Source: Deltaproteobacteria bacterium (lineage in GTDB: Bacteria > Desulfobacterota > Binatia > DP-6). Taken from it: DNA of 64,000 bases. Shown in pieces: positions 42,482 through 49,533 of the stretch. The DNA lies in assembly GCA_005888095.1 (NCBI GenBank), contig VBKF01000106.1, forward strand, positions 1 to 64,000. Direction: 5' to 3'. Below the pieces are notes generated by a model. That model had not been told where the DNA came from, did not search any database, and saw only the letters and a program-made list of their open reading frames with translations. Position 1 is the first letter of the stretch; every line of letters starts with the position of its first letter. The position numbers and the translations under genes were made by a program.

Positions 42482-44134
42482 ATGACCCGCTCCATGCCGC
42501 GCTTCGATTTCGATCCGGCTACGCTCCAGGTAATGCCATCCCCCGAGCGCTTCGCGGCCTTCGCCGAGGCGCTCGACAGCCTGACGCTCGCGAACCTGAC
42601 CGACCGGCTGGGTGAAACCTTCGGCGCCCGGACCGCCTTCATCATGGAGCAGCCACTCGCCCTTCCGGGCGCGGGGCGCACCACGATCTCCTTTGCGGAG
42701 CTCGCGGGGCTCGTCGCGCGGGCGACCGGGGCCCTCGCCGCACTCGGTCTCGAGCGCGGCGACCGCGTCGCGCTCTGCACGCGGAACCGCATGGAGCTGG
42801 TCGTGGCGGAGTGGGCCGTGCTGCGCGCCGGGGGCGTGGCCGTACCGATCGGCGCCCGCCTTCCGGCCGACGAGATCGTCCGCATCATCGATGACGCCGG
42901 CGCACGGCTGCTCGTCACCGATCGAGCGGTCCTCGGCGGCCCCCTCGCTGGCCGCGCTCTCCGCGTCGCGCACCGCATCGTGGTCGACGGCGACGATCAC
43001 CCTGGCGCCCTCGGTCTCGCGTCCCTTCTCGAGGCGGCCCGCCCGGTCGCACCGGCCGCAGTCGGCGAAGGCGATCTCGCCGTCATCTTCTACACCTCGG
43101 GCACGACCGGCCGGGCCAAGGGCGTCATGCTGACGCACGGCAACCTCATGTTCGCGACGCGAGGCAGCCTCCGGCAGACGGCCTGGATGGGTCCGCCGCC
43201 GCCGCTCCTCGCCCTCATGGTGATGCCGCTCGCCAACACCTCGGGCCACCAGGCCCTCCTCTTCTCGATCGTGCGCGGCACCACCGTGATCGTCCTCGAC
43301 CGCTTCGACGCCCGCGCCATGCTCGACATCGTCGAGGGCCACCGCGTGAACATGCTCTCCGGCACGCCGACCATGTTCCGGCTCCTGTGGGAGGCGGGCG
43401 CGGCCGAGCGGGACCTCTCCTCCATCGTGTCCTTCGGTGGCGGGGGCGACTACTTCCATCAGGACCTGATCGACCGCTTTCGCACGCTGCCCCGCGGCGC
43501 GGACAGCCCCGTCTTCTTCGTCACCGGCTACGGCATGACCGAGACCGCTGGGCAGGTGACGCAGGCCTTCCCCGCGCCGGAGGTGGACGGCGACCTCGGC
43601 GTCGTCCAGCCCGAGATCGACTACCGCATCGTCGACCCGGACGGGCAGCCCGTCCGCCCGGGCGAGGTGGGCGAGCTCGAGGTGCGCGGCGCGAACGTCA
43701 CGCCCGGGTACTGGCGGGCGCCCGAAGCGACCGCCGCGGCCTTCCACGACGGCTGGCTCCGCACCGGCGACATGGTGCGCGAGGGAGCTGAGCCCCGGCG
43801 GCTCTGCTTCGCGGGTCGCGCCAAGGACGTCGTCGTCTCCGGCGGCAACACCATCTACCCGCCCGAGATCGAGCGGGCGCTCCTCGAGCACCCGGCCGTG
43901 GCGCGGGCCGTCGTCCTCGGGGTGCCCGACGAGCGCATGGGCGAGGTCGTGGTCGCGGCCGTCGAGCCGCACGCGGGTGCTGTAGTCGACGAGGGGGCGC
44001 TCCTCGCCTGGATCGGCGAGCGGGTAGCACCCTACCAGCGCCCGCGCGCGGTGTACGTGATGGCGCTGGCGACCGGTGCGGATCTGAAGGTGAAGCGTCG
44101 CCTGGTAGCAGAGATCCTTCAGCGGCGCGGTTAG
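42482..44134 (+). CDS. AMP-dependent acyl-CoA synthetase/ligase
   Basis: 550 residues. ATP-binding P-loop FYTSGTTGRAKGVMLTH, VTGYGMTETAGQV, DGWLRTGDMV, GRAKDVVVSGGNTIYPPEIE and a C-terminal Lys in LKVKRRLV. It activates a carboxylic acid to its adenylate and then to the CoA thioester in the cytoplasm. Lying near an acyl-CoA dehydrogenase and kinase, it probably feeds acyl-CoA into breakdown. Chain type is not shown by the sequence. Start ATG 42482 preferred. Confidence 0.92.
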   Translation: MTRSMPRFDFDPATLQVMPSPERFAAFAEALDSLTLANLTDRLGETFGARTAFIMEQPLALPGAGRTTISFAELAGLVARATGALAALGLERGDRVALCTRNRMELVVAEWAVLRAGGVAVPIGARLPADEIVRIIDDAGARLLVTDRAVLGGPLAGRALRVAHRIVVDGDDHPGALGLASLLEAARPVAPAAVGEGDLAVIFYTSGTTGRAKGVMLTHGNLMFATRGSLRQTAWMGPPPPLLALMVMPLANTSGHQALLFSIVRGTTVIVLDRFDARAMLDIVEGHRVNMLSGTPTMFRLLWEAGAAERDLSSIVSFGGGGDYFHQDLIDRFRTLPRGADSPVFFVTGYGMTETAGQVTQAFPAPEVDGDLGVVQPEIDYRIVDPDGQPVRPGEVGELEVRGANVTPGYWRAPEATAAAFHDGWLRTGDMVREGAEPRRLCFAGRAKDVVVSGGNTIYPPEIERALLEHPAVARAVVLGVPDERMGEVVVAAVEPHAGAVVDEGALLAWIGERVAPYQRPRAVYVMALATGADLKVKRRLVAEILQRRG

Positions 44135-44214
44135 CCAGCTAGTAGCCACGGCGTGGCCGTCAACCTCGGCGGTGAAGCGGCCCCTGCGGCGGGTTCTACT
44201 TCGGGTGCGCCGGG

Positions 44215-45510
44215 GTGGGCATACCGGTGCCCGTGACCGTCCCCGACATGGGCACGTCGATCGCCAGCGTGACGTGCAACGGGACGACGCTCACCCTCTC
44301 CGGCACCACACCTGCCGAGGCAGGCGGCAACCGGTGCTCGGGCGGCACGAACCATCATAACGCGTGCACGGCGAACGCCGACTGCCCGGGCGGCGCGTGC
44401 AAGTTTCTGCGCTGCACGAACCCGGGCTGCCTGTTCGGCCCGCCGCTGCCGATCCCGGCCAGCGCCCACAACGCGGCAGCCATCAGCACCTGCGTCATCA
44501 ACACGGTGTCGCAGAATGCGTCGGGGACGGCCGACTGCGGCACTGGTACCACGACGAGCTACAGCATCCCGCTCAGCTCGGCGGTCTTCCTGACCTCCGA
44601 TCTGATGCTGATGCGGTGCTCGGGTGGGTCGAACCCGGGCGGCGACTGCACGGGCGGGGGCGGCTGCGGCACGGTCGCGGCGGGCGCGTGTCCGGGCGGC
44701 ACCTGCGCCAACGACACCGGCCGCTGCACGACCGACGGTTCGGCGTGCTGCGCCGACACGGACTGCACGGCCGGGGGAACGTGTGAGACCGGCGCGTGCG
44801 CAGGCGGGGCGAACGCCGGCAGGGGCTGCATCACCGACGCCGACTGCCCGAGCAGCAGCTGCAAGACCTTCATCCAGCCCTGCCCGATCTGCAACGCGAC
44901 GACGAACGTGTGCAACGGCGGCCCAAACCGCGGCCTCACCTGCACGCCGGGCGACAGCATCCCGAACGGCGATTACCCGACCAGCCACGACTGCCCGCCG
45001 CCGCCGCCGAACTTCATCGGCGCGCCGCCGATCGCCCTCGTCCTCGACTCGGGGACGATCAGCAGGACGGCGGTCGACCTGTCCGATCAGGTGAACGTGT
45101 TCTGTGGGTTCTGCAAGAACGGGGTCGCAGGGTTCGCCCGCACCTGCAACGGCTCGCCGACAGGCGCCCTCTGCTCGTGCGCGATCGGCACGCCCTGCGC
45201 CGCGTGCAGCGGGGCGCCGTGCCTCGCCGTGTCGTGCGCCTCGAACGCCGACTGCACCCCGCTGGCGACTAGGGGATTCGGGAGCTGCGGGCAGCGGACG
45301 CCGGGCGCCTTCACGGCGAACGACCTGGCGCGCACGATCGTCGAGCAGGGCGCGGCCGCCGGTCCGCTCACGACGGGCGGGGCGGCCGCGCCGGAAACGC
45401 TGGTCAGCATCTTCTGCATCCAGCCGACGTTCAACGCGCTGGTCGACGCGGGCTACGACCTGCCGGGGCCGGGCGCCGTCGCCCTCTCCGGCACCACGCA
45501 GCTGCAGTGA
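44215..45510 (+). CDS. Cys-rich secreted-type protein, 5' end missing
   Basis: 431 residues from a GTG at 44215. Many short Cys motifs repeat (NRCSGGTNHHNAC..., DCPGGAC, RGCITDADCPSSSC, CNGGPNRGLTC), as in surface proteins of Binatota and Myxococcota. The frame remains coding-like upstream of the GTG (GGFYFGCAG) but meets a TGA at 44173, and no signal peptide can be found in the 80 bases after the preceding gene. The 5' end is probably lost by deletion or frameshift. Without a leader a protein with so many disulfide-type cysteines should not fold in the cytoplasm, so it may be non-functional. Confidence 0.6.
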   Translation: MGIPVPVTVPDMGTSIASVTCNGTTLTLSGTTPAEAGGNRCSGGTNHHNACTANADCPGGACKFLRCTNPGCLFGPPLPIPASAHNAAAISTCVINTVSQNASGTADCGTGTTTSYSIPLSSAVFLTSDLMLMRCSGGSNPGGDCTGGGGCGTVAAGACPGGTCANDTGRCTTDGSACCADTDCTAGGTCETGACAGGANAGRGCITDADCPSSSCKTFIQPCPICNATTNVCNGGPNRGLTCTPGDSIPNGDYPTSHDCPPPPPNFIGAPPIALVLDSGTISRTAVDLSDQVNVFCGFCKNGVAGFARTCNGSPTGALCSCAIGTPCAACSGAPCLAVSCASNADCTPLATRGFGSCGQRTPGAFTANDLARTIVEQGAAAGPLTTGGAAAPETLVSIFCIQPTFNALVDAGYDLPGPGAVALSGTTQLQ

Positions 45511-45519
45511 TTCGTTCAC

Positions 45520-45551
45520 GCGGGAGCCCGTGCGCCGGTGCGGGCTCCCGC
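45520..45551. terminator. Bidirectional terminator-like hairpin
   Basis: GCGGGAGCCCG (45520-45530) and CGGGCTCCCGC (45541-45551) form a perfect 11-bp stem with a 10-nt loop. It lies in the 85-bp gap between two converging genes. No T tract follows, so it may rely on Rho or on stem strength. Confidence 0.55.
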
Positions 45552-45595
45552 GCCCGCACCGCCGCGCACGAGGTCCCTTCCGCCCACGTCGGCGG

Positions 45596-46495
45596 CTAAA
45601 CCAGCCCGAGCTTCTGCTTCCCGTCCGGGCTGATCCGCGACGGATGCCAGGGCGGATCCCAGACGACGTCGACGCGCACGTTCGGCTGTCCGAGCGCCGC
45701 GACCTTCCGCCGGACGTCCTCGGGGATCGTGCGCGCCGACGGGCAACCCTGAGAGGTGAGCGTCATCTGCACGGCGATCGCCGACTCGTCGATGTCGATC
45801 GCATAGATGAGCCCGAGGTCGTAGATGTTGAGCGGGATCTCCGGGTCGAAGCAGTCGCGGATGGCGCCCACCACCTGGGCCTCGCTCACCGGCCCACCGC
45901 GGAACGAGACCGTGGTGCCGGCCGGCGCCGGCGGTGCGGGCGGCGGCGCCGATTCGTCCCGCACCCGCGGACCTGGCCACGTGTGCATGCCCCCCGAGAG
46001 GTTCAAGAGTCGGGTGTAGCCCTTTTCGCCGAGCGTCTGGCACGCCGCGGTGCTCCGTCCGCCGGCGGCGCAGGTGACCAGCATGAGCGTGTCGGGCGGC
46101 GGCAGCTCGCCGAGCCGATCGTCGAGCTCGTCGACGGGGACGAGGTGCGCGTTCGGGATGTGACCGTTCGAGAACTCGGCCGGCGTACGGACGTCGAGCA
46201 CGAAGAGGCCGGACGTCCGCTCCCAGAGCGCCAGCGCGTCGGCCGGCTTGATCTCCTGGTAGGGCGAGCCGCGCAGGATGGTTACGCGCTCGGGCGCCTC
46301 GCCCCCGGCGACCGCCGCGAGGTGCGTACGTGTCACCGCCAGGCCGCGCTCGACGCTCGCCCGGAGCTCGTCCAGCCGGCGGCCGAGCGTGCGAGCCTCC
46401 GCCACCCGCTCTTCGAGGTCGCGCAGCCGGCGCGCGAGCCGCCAGCCGCCGGCCGCGACGACGGCGACGAGCGCGACGAGAAGGGCGTCGAGCAT
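45596..46495 (-). CDS. Membrane-anchored rhodanese-MIP18 (DUF59) fusion protein
   Basis: 299 residues. Residues 1-22 form a membrane helix and about 23-55 a coiled coil (ARRLRDLEERVAEARTLGRRLDEL). A rhodanese domain follows (VLDVRTPAEFSNGHIPNA; active Cys in TCAAGGRST). After a Pro-rich linker (APPPAPPAPAG) comes a MIP18/SufT-like domain: CFDPEIPLNIYDLGLIYAI and TSQGCPSARTIPEDV. Rhodaneses carry persulfide sulfur, and MIP18 proteins help iron-sulfur protein assembly. The fusion suggests sulfur relay to Fe-S maturation at the membrane, which is inference. Confidence 0.85.
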   Translation of the reverse strand: MLDALLVALVAVVAAGGWRLARRLRDLEERVAEARTLGRRLDELRASVERGLAVTRTHLAAVAGGEAPERVTILRGSPYQEIKPADALALWERTSGLFVLDVRTPAEFSNGHIPNAHLVPVDELDDRLGELPPPDTLMLVTCAAGGRSTAACQTLGEKGYTRLLNLSGGMHTWPGPRVRDESAPPPAPPAPAGTTVSFRGGPVSEAQVVGAIRDCFDPEIPLNIYDLGLIYAIDIDESAIAVQMTLTSQGCPSARTIPEDVRRKVAALGQPNVRVDVVWDPPWHPSRISPDGKQKLGLV

Positions 46496-46549
46496 CGCAC
46501 TGGATCATACCGTTGACACCTTTGCCGCGCCATGCTGTCGGGAGGCGCG

Positions 46550-47536
46550 ATGCGCGCCATCCTGGTTCGCGAGCCGGGCGACGAGCGCGTCCTCGTCGTG
46601 GGCGACGCCCCTCGCCCACCGCTCGGCGCCGCCGACGTCCGCATCCGGGTGCGGACCGCCGGCGTCAATCGGGCCGACCTCCTGCAGCGCCAGGGGCTCT
46701 ACCCGCCGCCGCCCGGGGCGTCGCCCATCCTCGGTCTCGAGTGCGCCGGCGAGCTGATCGAAGTCGGTCCCGCGGCGCACGGGTTGGCGCCGGGGCAGCG
46801 CGTCATGGCACTGCTCGCCGGCGGCGGCTACGCGGAAGAGGCCGTCGTCCACCACGGCTCCGTGCTGCCCGTGCCCGACGGCATGACGGACGAGGAGGCG
46901 GGCGGCTTTCCCGAGGTCTTCCTGACCGCCTTCTCGAACCTCTTCATGCCGCGCCTCGGCCACCTCGCACCCGGCGAGACCGCTCTCGTGCACGGCGGCG
47001 GAGGCGGCGTCGGCACGGCGGCGATCCGCCTCCTCCGCGAGGCCGGCCACCGGGTGATCGTCACCGCCGGCAGCGAGGCCAAGTGCCGGCGCTGCCTGGA
47101 GCTCGGCGCGACGGCCGCGATCGACTACCGGACGGAAGACTTCGCGGCGCGCGCCCGCGAGCTCACGGGTGGTCGCGGCGTGGACGTGGTCCTCGACCAC
47201 ATCGGCGCGCGCTACCTCGCCGCCAACCTGGCGGCGCTCGCGCCGGGCGGCCGGCTGGTCGAGATCGGGCTCATGGGCGGCGCCGTGGCCGAGCTGAACC
47301 TGGCCCAGCTCCTCCTCCGCCGGCTCGCCGTGATCGGCTCGACGCTCCGCTCTCGCTCCAACGAGGACAAGGCGGCGATCGTCGAGGGCTTCCGCGCCCG
47401 CTTCGGCACGGCGCTCGCCCGGGGGGCGCTCCGCCCGGTGGTGGACCGGGTGCTTCCGCTCGAGCAGGCCGCCGAGGCGCACCGGCTCATGCAGGCGAGC
47501 GAGCACTTCGGGAAGATCGTGCTGCGCGTGGCCTAG
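46550..47536 (+). CDS. NAD(P)H quinone oxidoreductase (PIG3-type, zinc-independent)
   Basis: 328 residues, medium-chain dehydrogenase fold. MRAILVREPG, AGVNRADLLQRQGLYPPPPGASPILGLECAGE, the nucleotide-binding HGGGGGVGTAAIRL, and C-terminal EAHRLMQASEHFGKIVL. The RADLLQRQG motif and lack of zinc ligands place it with quinone reductases of the PIG3 family. The ATG at 46550 is preferred because GGGAGG precedes it at good distance. It is followed after 24 bases by a carboxymuconolactone decarboxylase gene. Confidence 0.9.
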   Translation: MRAILVREPGDERVLVVGDAPRPPLGAADVRIRVRTAGVNRADLLQRQGLYPPPPGASPILGLECAGELIEVGPAAHGLAPGQRVMALLAGGGYAEEAVVHHGSVLPVPDGMTDEEAGGFPEVFLTAFSNLFMPRLGHLAPGETALVHGGGGGVGTAAIRLLREAGHRVIVTAGSEAKCRRCLELGATAAIDYRTEDFAARARELTGGRGVDVVLDHIGARYLAANLAALAPGGRLVEIGLMGGAVAELNLAQLLLRRLAVIGSTLRSRSNEDKAAIVEGFRARFGTALARGALRPVVDRVLPLEQAAEAHRLMQASEHFGKIVLRVA

Positions 47537-47560
47537 CGCGCCACCGGAAGGAGACGACGC

Positions 47561-47935
47561 ATGGCGGAACAGACGGACCTCCTCGCGCGCGGACGCGCCG
47601 TGACCGAGCAGCTGTGGGGCGCGCGCGCCGGCGGACGGGAGCTGCCCGCCCAGAAGCTCGCGCCCGAGTTCTTCGCGCTCGTCACCCAGTTCGTCTTCGG
47701 GATGTTCTGGGCGCGCCCGAACCTGGACCTGCGGAGCCGGAGCCTCTGCACCGTGGCGCAGCTCGCCGCGCTCGGCCGCACCGAGGAGCTGAAGGGCCAC
47801 CTCGCGGGCGCGCTCCGGCTGGGCATCCGGCGCGAGGAGCTGATCGAGATCCTCATGCAGACCGCCTGCTACGCCGGCGTACCAGCGGCGGTGCAGGCGC
47901 TCAATGCCGCGGCCGAGGTGCTCGCGAGCGCATGA
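47561..47935 (+). CDS. Carboxymuconolactone decarboxylase family protein
   Basis: 124 residues, the normal size. KLAPEFFALVTQFVFGMFWARPNLDLRSRSLCTVAQLAALGRTEELKGHLAGAL and IEILMQTACYAGVPAAVQAL match the gamma-carboxymuconolactone decarboxylase family. The AhpD CxxC pair is absent, so a peroxidase role is unlikely. The strong fit to the decarboxylase branch may mean ring-cleavage metabolism, but other protocatechuate genes are not in the window. GGAAGGAGA precedes the ATG. Its stop overlaps the next start (ATGA). Confidence 0.88.
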   Translation: MAEQTDLLARGRAVTEQLWGARAGGRELPAQKLAPEFFALVTQFVFGMFWARPNLDLRSRSLCTVAQLAALGRTEELKGHLAGALRLGIRREELIEILMQTACYAGVPAAVQALNAAAEVLASA

Positions 47936-49533
47936 CGGGGTCCGGGTGGCTGCGCGCGGCGATCGTCGCCGTCTTCCTCGCGTGCAGCCTCTGGGGCCTC
48001 GAGCAGGACCTGCCCTACACGCCAGAGGTCGACGAGCCCAGCTTCGTCGTGCCCGCCGGCCGCATCGCGGCCACCGGCAACCTGAACCCGCACTGGTTCG
48101 GCCACCCGGGCTCGACGGTCATCTACCCGCTCGCCGGCCTGTACCACCTCTGGCAGGCCGCAGCGCATGGCGGAACGTGGCTCCACCCGACCCGTCAGAT
48201 GGCCGAGACGTTCCGCGCGAGCCCGAGCGAGTTCTTCCTCATCGGGCGCCTCTTGATGGTCGCCTTCGCGGTGTTCGGCTTCCCGCTGGTCCACCAAATC
48301 GGCCGCCAGACCCTCGGCGAGCGCGCCGGGCTGATCGCCGCCTGGCTGACCGCCATCTGCCCGCTGCTCGTCGCTCACGCCCAGCTCGTGCGAACCGACA
48401 CGGCGTGCTTCTTCTTCGCCTTGCTGGCACTTGCGGCGTGTCTCCGGCTTCTCGACGACGCCTCGCCCGGCCGCCAGCTGCTCGCCGGAGCCGCCGTGGG
48501 CCTGGCCATCGCCACGAAGTACTCGCTGGCGGCGCTGCTCCCGGTGCTGCTGGTCGCGGACATGCTCACGCTGCGCTCGACTCGGCGGCGCGACGACGGC
48601 TGGCTCGGCGTCGCGCTCGGCCTCCTCGCCGTGCCCGCGGCATTCGCCCTCACCTCGCCCTACTTCTTCATCGAGCTCCCAGCGGCGCTCGCGGATGTCA
48701 GGTACGAGACGTCCAAGGGCCACCTCGGCGCCGACACGCTCTCACCGTGGCGCAACCTGTGGTGGTACGTGACCCAGGCGCTCCCCGCGAGTCTCGGGTG
48801 GCCGGTGACGCTGGCCGCCGGCGCCGGCCTCGTGCTCCTCGCCTGGCGCCGCCGTCCGAGCGAGCTGCTGCTCCTGACCTTCGTCCTGGCAGTCATGCTC
48901 GAGCTCGCCTTCTCCCGGCTGCACTGGGAGCGGTGGCTCATCCCCATTTTGCCCGTCGTGGCGCTCGCCGCGGGCGGCGCTCTTTGCGACGGTATCGCGC
49001 GTCTGCGGCTCGGCGCGCGACCGGCGCGGGCCGTCAGCGCCGCCGCCGTCCTCGTCTTCTCGCTCGCACCGGCCTACGGGACGATCCGCCTCGGGCTCCA
49101 GCACGCAAACCCGAGCACGCGGCGCGCGGCGCGCGACTGGATCGTGGCGCGTGTCCCCGGCGGGAGCCACATCGCGCAGGAATGGTACACCGCCCCGCTC
49201 GTTGCCGACGACTTCTACGGCTACAGCCGTGACCGCTACGCTCCGGTGACCGTCGACTCGGGCAAGCGGTTCCTGGTGCTCGAGCGGCACGCGCTGGCCG
49301 ACGGCCGGACGCTCGTCGACTACCGCCGAGAAGGGTTCGAGTACCTGGTGGCGAGCAACGCCATGTACGACCGCTACCTGGCCGAGGCCGATCGGTACGC
49401 CGCCGAGGCGGAGTTCTACCGGACCCTCTTCCGGGAGGGCGAGCTGCTCGAGCAGTTCTCGCCGTCGCGCGTGCGCGGCGGCCCCATCATCCGGGTATAT
49501 CGGCTGGCGGCGCTCACGGCCCGCTCGCCGTGA
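47932..49533 (+). CDS. ArnT-like membrane glycosyltransferase (family 39)
   Basis: 533 residues with about ten membrane helices. The first luminal loop has the acidic motif PEVDEPSF, and GRIAATGNLNPHWFGHPGST and FLIGRLLMVAFAVF follow, as in polyprenyl-phosphate sugar transferases (GT39/ArnT/PMT). It would move a sugar from a lipid carrier to a protein or lipid on the outer face of the inner membrane. A soluble C-terminal part (about 390-533) carries YDRYLAEADRYAAEAEFYR. It overlaps the preceding gene by 4 bases and converges with the next gene with a 20-base overlap. Confidence 0.85.
   Translation: MTGSGWLRAAIVAVFLACSLWGLEQDLPYTPEVDEPSFVVPAGRIAATGNLNPHWFGHPGSTVIYPLAGLYHLWQAAAHGGTWLHPTRQMAETFRASPSEFFLIGRLLMVAFAVFGFPLVHQIGRQTLGERAGLIAAWLTAICPLLVAHAQLVRTDTACFFFALLALAACLRLLDDASPGRQLLAGAAVGLAIATKYSLAALLPVLLVADMLTLRSTRRRDDGWLGVALGLLAVPAAFALTSPYFFIELPAALADVRYETSKGHLGADTLSPWRNLWWYVTQALPASLGWPVTLAAGAGLVLLAWRRRPSELLLLTFVLAVMLELAFSRLHWERWLIPILPVVALAAGGALCDGIARLRLGARPARAVSAAAVLVFSLAPAYGTIRLGLQHANPSTRRAARDWIVARVPGGSHIAQEWYTAPLVADDFYGYSRDRYAPVTVDSGKRFLVLERHALADGRTLVDYRREGFEYLVASNAMYDRYLAEADRYAAEAEFYRTLFREGELLEQFSPSRVRGGPIIRVYRLAALTARSP

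Noticed and set aside
46330-47931. Very long frame upstream of the ArnT-like gene in the same frame
   Set aside because: It is Arg/Ala/Pro-rich noise overlapping a quinone reductase and a decarboxylase gene, as expected in GC-rich DNA.
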